DNA from: a virus
Length of the DNA: 28,617 nucleotides
Virus record (IMG/VR): IMGVR_UViG_3300042890_000826
Location: 1-28,617 of that record
Reading direction: 5' to 3' (one strand)
Part shown: one piece after another, positions 9,153-16,312 of the stretch
How the letters are laid out: each line of letters opens with the position of its first letter
Position numbering within the stretch: the first letter of the stretch is position 1
Translations under genes and position numbers: made by a program
Notes under the pieces: generated by a model
Told to the model about the DNA's origin: nothing
Seen by the model: only the letters and a program-made list of their open reading frames with translations
Databases searched by the model: none

Positions 9153-9199
9153 GAGAAGAATCCCCTCACCTCCTCTCCCTCCTAGAGGGGAAGCTTCTC
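9153..9199 (+). other. 13-bp imperfect hairpin downstream of capsid gene
   Basis: Outer stem GAGAAG (9153-9158) pairs with CTTCTC (9194-9199); after a 2x2 internal loop, TCCCCTC (9161-9167) pairs with GAGGGGA (9185-9191) around a 17-nt pyrimidine-rich loop. The U-run (TTTTTT, 9145-9150) precedes the stem, so it is not a normal intrinsic terminator on the + strand. Position suggests a structure protecting the 3' end of the capsid mRNA or a processing site. No open frame of note occupies 9097-9367. Confidence 0.6.
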
Positions 9200-9202
9200 A
9201 AA

Positions 9203-9259
9203 TAGAGTGTTTGAAATAGATAGTATCTAGGTTCAGGTTTCTTCGATGGAACCACTCTA
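9203..9259 (+). ncRNA. Possible compact three-way-junction RNA element
   Basis: A closing stem TAGAGTG (9203-9209) pairs perfectly with CACTCTA (9253-9259). Inside are two hairpins: TAGAT (9217-9221) with ATCTA (9225-9229), and GTTC (9231-9234) with GAAC (9249-9252). The 57-nt element sits 4 nt from the flanking hairpin and 4 nt from the tRNA. It lacks hammerhead core sequences. It could be a decayed tRNA, a tRNA-processing spacer or an unrelated structured RNA. The call rests on base pairing read by eye. Confidence 0.4.
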
Positions 9260-9263
9260 CAAG

Positions 9264-9332
9264 GCGGTTTAGTGTAATAGGTAGCATATCGGGCTCATAA
9301 CCCAATGGCCAGGTTCGAGTCCTGAATCCGCA
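9264..9332 (+). tRNA. tRNA with CAT anticodon (Met or lysidine-type Ile), imperfect stems
   Basis: Acceptor GCGGTTT (9264-9270) pairs with AATCCGC (9325-9331) with one U-U mismatch. The D-arm has the GG pair (9280-9281). The anticodon loop CTCATAA (9294-9300) has anticodon CAT at 9296-9298. The T-arm is CAGG-TTCGAGT-CCTG. CCA is not encoded. The anticodon stem has a C-A mismatch and the T-stem only four clear pairs, so the gene may be partly decayed or need editing or modification. Phage tRNAs within late gene blocks are common in large Bacteroidota phages. Met versus Ile identity cannot be settled from sequence alone. Confidence 0.72.
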
Positions 9333-9367
9333 ACTAAAATAAACCAAATAAATTAAATTAACTACAT

Positions 9368-10336
9368 ATGGGTAAGACAGGCAAAATCTCTACGATCAAA
9401 CGTGAGTATAACAGTTCGCAATTGCAGACAATGGACAGTGGGCTAGCACAAAAAGGAATGACAAGAATCCCTGGAACAGGTGTATTCAAATATCCTTATA
9501 AAGAATTAGATGGTAAGTACAGAACAGGATTAGATCCTACTGCTTCATACATCAGAAGAATTTCAGATCCTCTAGAAAAAGAGTTAGAAATCGAGAGAGT
9601 TACTAAGCTTAAAGAAAAACTTGAGTATGAGTTAGGAGATATTGATTTAGGACCTCGTTCACAATTTTGGAACTATGGACTATCAACTTCTACAGATGAT
9701 CAGACTCACGTACAATCTGTTAAATTAATGGATGGTGATAATTTCTTTGATCTATCAGTTCCTTTTCAAGAGATAGCCTTTTCATGGTTGAGAGTACATC
9801 CAACAATTGCATCAAGTCACCAAGCTTGGGAAAGAGGTGAGTATCCAGCAGAGACACAGTTCTATGTTGTAGATGATGAAATTGAGAATGCAGTTATATA
9901 CAAGAAAAAACAATTGATCAACAAAGCAATTGTTATGTTTGATTCAATGACTCCTGAAAAGAAAAAGAAAGTTGCAAGACTTTTAGGACTTCCAGTAACA
10001 GAAGAAACCAAAGAAGAAGTTGTTTACAATCAAGTAGATAACGTATTGAAACAAACAGAATTTAAGAATGGTAAATATTCAGGATTAAATCCAGTTGAAG
10101 TGTTTAATAGATTTGCTACAATGAAAGATGACTTACTCCATATTAAAGATTTAGTTAAACAAGCAACAGCACATTCAGTATATAGAATAAAACCTAATGG
10201 TAAGATATATGAAGGTGAATATGAAGTGGCAAAAGATGAAGATGACTTAGTTAGATTCTTAGCTGATGATGATAACCAAGATGAGTTGTTGATATTAGAA
10301 GGTAAATTAAAAACTAAAAAACTAGCTTCTGTTTAA
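9368..10336 (+). CDS. Virion-associated protein (head/neck region), unassigned
   Basis: Encodes 322 residues, mostly helical with many charged residues. The N-terminus is basic (MGKTGKISTIKREYN); a central segment has aromatic-rich FSWLRVHP and EIENAVIYKKKQ; a Lys-rich stretch TPEKKKKVARLLGLP lies near 197-211; the C-terminus has a beta-like part (IKPNGKIYEGEYEV). It is the first gene after the capsid-tRNA gap and ends in a terminator overlapping its stop codon. The position matches a conserved head or neck protein of crAss-like phages (portal adaptor, cargo or capsid-associated). I do not recognise a specific function. Confidence 0.75.
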   Translation: MGKTGKISTIKREYNSSQLQTMDSGLAQKGMTRIPGTGVFKYPYKELDGKYRTGLDPTASYIRRISDPLEKELEIERVTKLKEKLEYELGDIDLGPRSQFWNYGLSTSTDDQTHVQSVKLMDGDNFFDLSVPFQEIAFSWLRVHPTIASSHQAWERGEYPAETQFYVVDDEIENAVIYKKKQLINKAIVMFDSMTPEKKKKVARLLGLPVTEETKEEVVYNQVDNVLKQTEFKNGKYSGLNPVEVFNRFATMKDDLLHIKDLVKQATAHSVYRIKPNGKIYEGEYEVAKDEDDLVRFLADDDNQDELLILEGKLKTKKLASV

Positions 10337-10348
10337 GAGGCTAGTTTT
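10318..10348 (+). terminator. Intrinsic terminator overlapping the preceding stop codon
   Basis: AAAACTAGCTTC (10318-10329) pairs with GAGGCTAGTTTT (10337-10348), 12 bp including one G-U, around a 7-nt loop that contains the TAA stop (10334-10336). The 3' arm ends in TTTT and is followed by A-rich DNA. Translation up to the stop would invade the 5' arm, so termination could depend on ribosome position. The U-tract is short, so partial read-through into the next gene is likely. Confidence 0.6.
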
Positions 10349-10364
10349 AAAAATATAAAAGCAT

Positions 10365-11096
10365 ATGATCCCAGTAGATAGTTTATTATATAAAGTAGAT
10401 CAAAGACTAAATAAACTATCAACTAATGAGCACCAACAGATTCAATTAGAAGACAAGATCTTAGCTTTGAATGAGGCTCAGATTAAGTTGATAAAACAAA
10501 AGGTTGATGGTATAAGTGTTATTAGTGGATTAGGGCAAGATTCATTTAAAAAACGTTACGAAGATTTACAAAGTCTTGTAATGGATTACAGTCATCAACC
10601 CTTAACATTAACATTAAAAGATTCAAATATAAATCAATGGGTTGCTAATGTTCATGAGCTTTCACCAAAATATATGTTTTATGTAGATAGTTATCTACTA
10701 GCAGATAAAGGAAGGTGTGAGAATAGAAAAATCTGGATAAATAGAGATCTTGCTAAACATGGTGATCTTCAATTTATATTAAATAATGATCATTACAAAC
10801 CTTCATTTGAATATCAAGAAACATTTAACATTCTTGCGTCTGATGAAATAAGTGTATTTACAGATGGAACATTTACACCAGTCACTGTAAACATAATGTA
10901 CATGCGTTATCCTAATTACATAAATAAAACAGGATACATAATGTTAGATGGTAATCCATCTATTAATACAGATTGTGAACTAGAAACATATTTAGAAGAT
11001 GAACTTCTAGATCTTACAGTTCAGAATTTAGCAATGTATACTGAAAACTCTGCTGCAGTACAAAGTGCACAGTTCAGAATACAAACAAACGAATAA
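10365..11096 (+). CDS. Putative structural protein, unassigned
   Basis: Encodes 243 residues starting 29 nt after the preceding stop and just beyond the terminator. The N-terminal 60 residues are helical (MIPVDSLLYKVDQRLNKLST, then EDKILALNEAQIKLIKQK). The rest is mixed alpha/beta with a conserved-looking segment YMFYVDSYLLADKGRCENRK (about 104-123) and an acidic C-terminus. The architecture recalls neck or connector proteins (helical N-terminus plus beta domain) and broadly resembles the later ring-type protein at 19727-20455: both have a helical start and a late acidic stretch with a C-terminal helix. That resemblance is weak and read by eye. Position fits a head-completion or ring protein. 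Confidence 0.7.
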   Translation: MIPVDSLLYKVDQRLNKLSTNEHQQIQLEDKILALNEAQIKLIKQKVDGISVISGLGQDSFKKRYEDLQSLVMDYSHQPLTLTLKDSNINQWVANVHELSPKYMFYVDSYLLADKGRCENRKIWINRDLAKHGDLQFILNNDHYKPSFEYQETFNILASDEISVFTDGTFTPVTVNIMYMRYPNYINKTGYIMLDGNPSINTDCELETYLEDELLDLTVQNLAMYTENSAAVQSAQFRIQTNE

Positions 11097-11120
11097 ACTA
11101 TTAATTTAAATAAATAAACA

Positions 11121-12233
11121 ATGGCTGATTTTTCATTAACCACATTATTTGTGGTTCCAGTAGGGCAAACTGCTGTCCCTAGCTCTGGCTCAACTCAAGA
11201 CCTTGACCCAGGTATTGTAGGTATTTTTAAAAGCAATTATGCCGCAGCTACTGCAGCTAATATTGCTACTGCAAATCCTTACTTCTACGTTGCACAAGGT
11301 AGAGAAAACACTTATCTTCAAGCATCTAAAAGATCTGATAAGATTTCTTCTACAGGAGCAAACGTAACTGAATGGTACAAAGTAACAGGATGTCCAACTG
11401 CGGCAAACCAAGTTACTGATGTAACTAACTTCTCTGCACAATGTGGTGATGTAATCACACTTACACTTCGTGCTGACAGTTCTTATCTTAGAACTCTTTA
11501 TTTCAATGGATTTACACGTTCAGTAACTATTCAAGCACCTTGTTGTGATTGTGGTGATGATCCATGTACTAATATTGATCCTAACGAATTGATCAACCAG
11601 TTGATTGCAAAATTAAATGCAACTGCTCCTGGTACTAATCCTGATAACATTAGTTTAAGTAAATTCTACACATTTACAAATGTAGGTGGAAATACTTTAC
11701 GTATCACAGGAAAACCTTTAACTGCATATGGACAACCATGTGATATTGCTGCGTTCCCTTTTGAGTATGACAGAATGTCTTTCAGAACTTTTGTATATGC
11801 TGGTCCAGCTACTACTGCTGACTTTATTGTTGCAGATTCTTGTAACATTGTTGCTGATGCTACCATCACTCAACGTTCTTCTTATGCTACAGGACAAGCT
11901 GCAGAATTTATCCAATTGGAGAAAAACTTCTATAGCTACCAAGCTGGTTACTTGAAACACCTTTACAGAATGAACGGTTACAATGAGAACTTTGAGTCTT
12001 ATGTTTCTGCTGGTAAAACTTATAACTCATTCTATATCAAATTCAATGAGTATGATAAATCTGCTTACCAATGGGGTGATTATATCCAAGAAGATTCTAC
12101 AGTGATTATTGCTATTCCTCAAGGTGGTTCTGATCTTACTGCTGGATTTCAAGCAATCTTAGAAGCTGCTTTAGGAACTGTTGCAAATGATAATAGTTGT
12201 ACAATCATACCACCTTCAGGTAACGTTCCTTAA
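11121..12233 (+). CDS. Abundant-looking virion structural protein (370 aa)
   Basis: Encodes 370 residues rich in Thr, Ala, Ser and aromatic residues, with beta-strand-like alternation throughout, as in shell, tube or decoration proteins. The N-terminus is MADFSLTTLFVVPVGQTAVP. A striking Cys cluster CCDCGDDPC (about 140-148) divides two beta-rich halves and could bind metal or form cross-links. Codon choice (CGT Arg, more AAC) resembles the capsid gene, suggesting high expression, and the gene is closed by the strongest terminator in the window. I recall similar proteins in Bacteroidota phages from metagenomes but no proven role. Major auxiliary capsid protein or tail component are the main options. 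Confidence 0.78.
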   Translation: MADFSLTTLFVVPVGQTAVPSSGSTQDLDPGIVGIFKSNYAAATAANIATANPYFYVAQGRENTYLQASKRSDKISSTGANVTEWYKVTGCPTAANQVTDVTNFSAQCGDVITLTLRADSSYLRTLYFNGFTRSVTIQAPCCDCGDDPCTNIDPNELINQLIAKLNATAPGTNPDNISLSKFYTFTNVGGNTLRITGKPLTAYGQPCDIAAFPFEYDRMSFRTFVYAGPATTADFIVADSCNIVADATITQRSSYATGQAAEFIQLEKNFYSYQAGYLKHLYRMNGYNENFESYVSAGKTYNSFYIKFNEYDKSAYQWGDYIQEDSTVIIAIPQGGSDLTAGFQAILEAALGTVANDNSCTIIPPSGNVP

Positions 12234-12263
12234 GGATAATTAGAATAATAAATTCCTAGTATC

Positions 12264-12302
12264 AAGGGGAGATGAGTAAAAACACTCTCTCCCCTTTTTA
12301 TT
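12264..12302 (+). terminator. Strong Rho-independent terminator
   Basis: AAGGGGAGA (12264-12272) pairs perfectly with TCTCCCCTT (12288-12296); after a one-base bulge the inner GAGT/ACTC extends the stem to 13 bp around a 6-nt loop. The U-tract TTTTT (12295-12299) follows directly. It closes the 370-aa gene. The next gene starts only 20 nt later with no clear promoter in between, so some read-through is expected. Confidence 0.85.
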
Positions 12303-12321
12303 AACCTTCAAAAACAAACTC

Positions 12322-12885
12322 ATGGCAGATTTAAAATTAGATATACTTGTAATACCTACATATAGTACATTTTCACTTGGAGTGATGGACGCTTCAACCT
12401 ATCCAACAGATCCACCAAATGTTTCTAGTCCATCTATAAAGATAACTGTTCCTGGATTTGGTAATACAATATTACCATTTGATGTGAATGCATTTAATTT
12501 ATACACCACTGCAAATCTTGGGATTACTGAAGTGGGTAGCGAACAACCTCTACCTGATGGAATATATAGATTACGTTACTCTGTATCACCTGCAAATGTA
12601 AATTATGTAGAAAAAACAATAATGCGTACAGAGAAAATACAAGAAAAGTTTAACAGAGCTTTTCTTCAATTAGATTTAATGGAATGCGATGGTGCAATTA
12701 AAACACAATCTAGTGTTACATTAAACTCAATCAACTTTTTTATACAAGGATCAATTGCTGCAGGTAACAACTGTGCAGAATATGAAGCAAATAAATTGTA
12801 TACTCAAGCAGATAATATGCTAAACAACTTTTTAAAATCTAACTGTGGTTGTTCAGGTAACAACTACCAAATAAACTTTAATTAA
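12322..12885 (+). CDS. Conserved structural protein with Cys-rich C-terminus
   Basis: Encodes 187 residues. The N-terminal half is beta-rich (LKLDILVIPTYSTFSLGV, then DGIYRLRYSVSPANVNYVEK). A helical segment (EKIQEKFNRAFLQLDLMECD, about 111-130) follows, and the C-terminus ends with NNFLKSNCGCSGNNYQINFN containing a CGC motif. The layout, with a beta domain followed by helices and a short Cys tail, recalls a protein I associate with crAss-like and metagenomic Bacteroidota phages just after head/neck genes. The exact role is unknown to me. It is followed 2 nt later by a 30-aa Cys-rich peptide gene and forms a compact run with it and the 98-aa gene. Confidence 0.75.
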   Translation: MADLKLDILVIPTYSTFSLGVMDASTYPTDPPNVSSPSIKITVPGFGNTILPFDVNAFNLYTTANLGITEVGSEQPLPDGIYRLRYSVSPANVNYVEKTIMRTEKIQEKFNRAFLQLDLMECDGAIKTQSSVTLNSINFFIQGSIAAGNNCAEYEANKLYTQADNMLNNFLKSNCGCSGNNYQINFN

Positions 12886-12887
12886 TT

Positions 12888-12980
12888 ATGGCACAATGTT
12901 CAAATTGTCAAGCAAATGTGGGGTGTGGATGTCAGTTGAAGAATGGATTATGCGCTACGTGCGCAGCTAAAAAACAATAA
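12888..12980 (+). CDS. 30-aa Cys-rich peptide (zinc-knuckle-like)
   Basis: A 31-codon frame missed by usual length cut-offs. It starts 2 nt after the preceding stop and ends 2 nt before the next ATG, so it fits exactly into the operon. The product begins MAQCSNCQANVGCGC and carries six cysteines in the order CxxC, CxC, CxxC, with a basic tail (AAKKQ). This pattern suggests a tiny zinc-binding module. I recall similar peptides at this position in other Bacteroidota phages, which, with the exact spacing, argues that it is real. Function unknown; it may help fold or cap the neighbouring structural proteins. Confidence 0.72.
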   Translation: MAQCSNCQANVGCGCQLKNGLCATCAAKKQ

Positions 12981-12982
12981 AT

Positions 12983-13279
12983 ATGTTAACACCTAGATTA
13001 ACTAATTGTCCTGAATGTGCAGACATTCCTGATTTATTAAAAAAGATAGATTGTAAATTAGCAGAATATGCTAATGGTCTATATAACAATGTTGTATTTA
13101 TGTTGAATCAAGTTGTTCCTGCTGGAGCAATGATTCAACTTTTGGCGTATAAAACAATTCTTACATACAAAGAATGTAATCCTGATTATTTAGATGATTG
13201 TTGTATGGATAAGATTGTTAGTAAGGTGATAAGATTAACAGTAGGTTGTGACATCACAACTGCATGCAACCCTGATTAA
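12983..13279 (+). CDS. Conserved 98-aa protein with paired cysteines
   Basis: Encodes 98 residues. The N-terminus MLTPRLTNCPECADIPDLLK has a CPEC pair; a helical middle follows (DCKLAEYANGLYNNVVFMLN) with a hydrophobic segment too short and mixed for a membrane span; the C-terminus has several more Cys (KECNPDYLDDCCMDK, VGCDITTACN). It follows the 30-aa Cys peptide by 2 nt and precedes the first fibre gene by 65 nt. Shared Cys richness across three successive small genes hints at a metal- or disulphide-stabilised sub-complex at the base of the fibres, which is inference. Family not named. Confidence 0.75.
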   Translation: MLTPRLTNCPECADIPDLLKKIDCKLAEYANGLYNNVVFMLNQVVPAGAMIQLLAYKTILTYKECNPDYLDDCCMDKIVSKVIRLTVGCDITTACNPD

Positions 13280-13344
13280 GAGGCAAGAGAGTGTAACATG
13301 AGGTAAGATTAATAGAAGACTAACAAAATAAAAATAAATATAAT

Positions 13345-14157
13345 ATGGCTTGTACCGAAACTTTTTTAGATGAATGTGTTAAATATACAGGAGCTAATGC
13401 CCCTTCGTTAGGAATTAATACTAATGATTCTTTATTAGTAGTTGAAGAATCTTTAATTACATCTCTCACCTCTGTATTAGATAATTTATCATTATATGTA
13501 CAAAAATCTGAGTTTTGTTGTTTACTTGAAACATGTACTAGTTCAATTCCAGTAGTAACATTAGCTAGTGATAAAATGCTTCCTTATGCTGTTGTTCCTT
13601 ATTATGGTCCTACTACTGGTTATCCCACTGTAAATGATACATTTGATAGTGAAGGAGTAGGTACAGGATATTGGGCTAGAGTGTTTATGTGTAATGGAGA
13701 TAATGGTACACCAGATTTAAGAGGAAGAGTTCCTGTAGGAGCAACAAACACACCAAGTACTATTGAGTTTCCACCACAAACAAATCCTGGAGTTAATGGT
13801 AATCCTGTATACACTTATGGACTTACACCAGGAAAGAATACAATAACATTAGAATTACCACAAATTCCTGCACATACACATGAAACTACAGTTACAATTA
13901 ATGATCCAGGACATTTTCACAATATAGATGCTCAAAGTTTTAATATTAAGACTTACGATCGACCTAATGGAAGTGGACAGCAAGCAGGAACATCACCTCC
14001 TACTAGTACCGATATGACAGGATTAAAAGGAACACAACCACCAGGAGTACCAGGACAAAATGTTTTTGTTACTAATGATCCTGCTGGACAAGATCAATCC
14101 CATAACAATTATCAACCAGGACTTGCACTTTATTATATTCAATATAGACCAGTATAA
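13345..14157 (+). CDS. Short tail fibre / tail-collar-type protein
   Basis: Encodes 270 residues. The N-terminal module (about 1-60) contains YTGANAPSLGINTND and a helical LTSVLDNLSLYVQKSE segment, likely for attachment and trimerisation. The C-terminal part has phage tail-collar signatures: GDNGTPDLRGRVPVGA (about 118-133), PQIPAHTHE (about 172-180) with a HxH pair, GHFHN (about 190-194) giving a second, and the terminal NNYQPGLALYYIQYRPV. In T4 gp12-like short fibres, His residues of this kind bind metal within a knitted trimer. This is probably a receptor-binding short fibre. The next gene is a free-standing copy of its N-terminal module. Confidence 0.82.
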   Translation: MACTETFLDECVKYTGANAPSLGINTNDSLLVVEESLITSLTSVLDNLSLYVQKSEFCCLLETCTSSIPVVTLASDKMLPYAVVPYYGPTTGYPTVNDTFDSEGVGTGYWARVFMCNGDNGTPDLRGRVPVGATNTPSTIEFPPQTNPGVNGNPVYTYGLTPGKNTITLELPQIPAHTHETTVTINDPGHFHNIDAQSFNIKTYDRPNGSGQQAGTSPPTSTDMTGLKGTQPPGVPGQNVFVTNDPAGQDQSHNNYQPGLALYYIQYRPV

Positions 14158-14159
14158 AT

Positions 14160-14366
14160 ATGTCGCATTACCCACCTATCCCACAAAGAAAATCTTGTAA
14201 CTGTGAAGATCCTTGTATCTCTACAGATGATATTTACTATGCTGGTCCTAATCTTCCTGGTTCAGGAATACAAACAAATACAATATTAACTGAAGCTTTA
14301 GAAATTATGGATAATGAGATTCTTATATTAAAAGAAGCATTGTATAATTTAACTAATACAATTTAA
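14160..14366 (+). CDS. Free-standing fibre-anchor module, 68 aa
   Basis: Encodes 68 residues, 2 nt after the collar-type fibre gene. It begins MSHYPPIPQRKSCNCEDPC, followed by IYYAGPNLPGSGIQTNTILT and a helix EALEIMDNEILILKEALYN. The segment YAGPNLPGSGIQTN parallels YTGANAPSLGINTND in the preceding fibre, and both are followed by a helix with regularly spaced hydrophobic residues. It therefore looks like the fibre's N-terminal anchor/coiled-coil module without a distal domain. It could be a functional adaptor or cap, or a truncated fibre. No function is proven. Confidence 0.7.
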   Translation: MSHYPPIPQRKSCNCEDPCISTDDIYYAGPNLPGSGIQTNTILTEALEIMDNEILILKEALYNLTNTI

Positions 14367-14428
14367 TATTAAAATAGTTAACTTTGTATATAATAAGAAT
14401 ATATATTTTATTACTTAAAATTTAAAAA

Positions 14429-14566
14429 ATGAGAGCAAATTCACAACAAATAGGTCAAAGTCAGAAAGTTAAATTGCTTTCTAATATTTCTAAACAGATA
14501 GAACAATTAATAAAAGTTACAGGTAGAAATATCACAACAACCACTACAACCACCACTGTAGTTTAA
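14429..14566 (+). CDS. 45-aa fibre-anchor peptide ending in poly-Thr
   Basis: A short frame encoding 45 residues. The core QQIGQSQKVKLLSNISKQIE parallels the N-terminus of the next gene product (REIGWGAEENLLSFISKQLG): the IG, LL, S-ISKQ and following hydrophobic spacing are shared. It ends ITTTTTTTTVV, encoded by ACAACAACCACTACAAC, a 17-bp string found again in the Thr linker of the giant tail protein (26586-26602). It thus looks like an anchor module plus the beginning of a linker, then a stop. It has its own A-rich leader. It could be a functional cap or a fibre that lost its distal domains. Confidence 0.6.
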   Translation: MRANSQQIGQSQKVKLLSNISKQIEQLIKVTGRNITTTTTTTTVV

Positions 14567-14585
14567 TTATATAAAATATAAAAAA

Positions 14586-16310
14586 ATGGCAACACCAAAT
14601 AGAGAAATAGGCTGGGGAGCAGAAGAAAATCTTTTATCATTTATTTCTAAACAATTAGGAAATTTAACTAATGTAACATATAACTCAGGTAGTAATAGTA
14701 GTACAGGACCTCAAGGTCCTCAAGGAGTACAAGGTATTCAAGGACCCCAAGGGACTCAAGGTCTAATTGGTATTCAGGGAGAAACAGGTGCAACAGGACC
14801 AACAGGAGCTCAAGGTGTTCAAGGAGATCAAGGATTATTAGGACCTGTTGGACCTGCAGGTTTAAACTGGAAAGGAATATGGACATCAGGAACATCTTAT
14901 GTAGAAGATGATGCAGTAGGTTATAATGGAGCGTCTTGGTTTTGTATATTACCCACATCTGGAACTACAACTCCAGATTTAGATACAACAAACTGGGCAC
15001 TATTAGCTTCACAAGGAGCACAAGGACAAGCAGGATCAAATGGAGCAGTAGGAGCTACAGGTCCAACTGGTGCACAAGGAACTATAGGACTAACAGGACC
15101 TGAAGGACCTCAAGGTGAGCAAGGGGTTCAGGGAGAACAAGGGATTCAAGGCATTAAAGGTGTTAAAGGTGATAAAGGGGATCAAGGAATTCAAGGAATT
15201 CAAGGTGTTCAAGGACCTTCTGGAGTAGATGGTGCTGTAGGTCCTGCTGGATTAGAGTGGCAAGGTGCATGGGCCTCTGGAACATCCTATGTTGCAGATG
15301 ATGCTGTTGGATATGATGGAGCTTCTTGGTTCTGTATACTTCCTACTTCAGAAACAACTCCTCCAGATTTAGATACAACACATTGGGCATTACTAGCTTC
15401 TCAGGGAGCTCAAGGTCAACAAGGAGAACAAGGTGTACCAGGGGAACAAGGGCCTCCAGGTAGTCTTACACCTATAACTGCAAGTGCTCCACTTACAGGT
15501 GGAACTATAACAACAACTGGAACCATAGGTATATCAGCAGCAACAAATCTTGTTGATGGTTACATAACTAAAGAAGCCTTTGTTACATTTACTAATAAAG
15601 AAAACTCTGTAAACAAACAAAACTCATTAGCGGTAGATGGTACAGGAACTAAGTTCCCTACAGTTGACGCGGTAAATTTAGGTATAACTAATTCCAATTA
15701 TTGGACTAAGACAGGGAATGATATACAAAACAACACAACTGGTGGAGTTGTTAAAGTACAAGGTGGAACTGGTGCGTATTATGATGATGCACTTCGAACT
15801 GTTCAAAGTAATGGGACTATTGGTTTCAGAGCGCAAAATGGAGGTAATTTTTATTACCAGTATGGATATGGTTCTTATTCATCAGCTAATACGTTTGGAA
15901 ATGCTAGTGGAGGTGTTCAAATGAGTACAACATCAGGAAACGCTTTTATTTCTAATGTAAGAATTAAATATCTAACAGATCTATCATTAAGTTATGATGA
16001 TAGAACATTAGTAGATAAAGGATATGTAAACAACAGATTAGTAGTTGAAACAGCAGGACCATATCTACTAGGAAATACAGATAGTGGAGGTATTGTTATA
16101 TTCACAGCGTCTACAACACTAACAATACCAACAGGACTTGCAAATGGATTTGAATGTACATTTGTTACCTTGATTGGTGTAACATTAACAGTTGTTTCTA
16201 CAGGTAATACATTAAACAATGCGGCAGGTACAACAATGGCAGGCGGTCTAAGTTTTACATTAAAAAGAATGATAGCAGCAAACACATTCATATCAACAGG
16301 AAACCTATAA
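14586..16310 (+). CDS. Collagen-like tail fibre with two carbohydrate-binding-like modules
   Basis: Encodes 574 residues. Order: an N-terminal anchor (1-35, EENLLSFISKQLGNL); a Gly-X-Y collagen tract (about 42-93); a module from Trp95 to about 146 (WKGIWTSGTSYVEDDAVGY, then ASWFCILPTS and a late Trp); a second collagen tract with GPQGEQGVQGEQG-type repeats; a second module from Trp225 to about 276; a short third collagen tract; then a beta-rich fibre shaft with TDLSLSYDDRTLVDKGYV (about 464-481) and a C-terminal domain. The two Trp/Tyr modules resemble CBM5/12-type sugar-binding domains and match at 46 of 54 residues while their codons have diverged. Collagen repeats are common stalks in phage fibres. 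It probably binds surface polysaccharide. The tip-like gene follows after 2 nt. Confidence 0.85.
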   Translation: MATPNREIGWGAEENLLSFISKQLGNLTNVTYNSGSNSSTGPQGPQGVQGIQGPQGTQGLIGIQGETGATGPTGAQGVQGDQGLLGPVGPAGLNWKGIWTSGTSYVEDDAVGYNGASWFCILPTSGTTTPDLDTTNWALLASQGAQGQAGSNGAVGATGPTGAQGTIGLTGPEGPQGEQGVQGEQGIQGIKGVKGDKGDQGIQGIQGVQGPSGVDGAVGPAGLEWQGAWASGTSYVADDAVGYDGASWFCILPTSETTPPDLDTTHWALLASQGAQGQQGEQGVPGEQGPPGSLTPITASAPLTGGTITTTGTIGISAATNLVDGYITKEAFVTFTNKENSVNKQNSLAVDGTGTKFPTVDAVNLGITNSNYWTKTGNDIQNNTTGGVVKVQGGTGAYYDDALRTVQSNGTIGFRAQNGGNFYYQYGYGSYSSANTFGNASGGVQMSTTSGNAFISNVRIKYLTDLSLSYDDRTLVDKGYVNNRLVVETAGPYLLGNTDSGGIVIFTASTTLTIPTGLANGFECTFVTLIGVTLTVVSTGNTLNNAAGTTMAGGLSFTLKRMIAANTFISTGNL

Positions 16311-16312
16311 TT

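Noticed and set aside
9203-9259. Hammerhead ribozyme
   Set aside because: Three stems meet, but the conserved CUGAUGA and correctly placed GAAA core segments are absent.
14383-14409. Promoter before the 45-aa peptide gene (TTTG, 15 nt, TATATTTT)
   Set aside because: The spacer is too short and the -7 box poor; matches like this are expected by chance in such AT-rich DNA.
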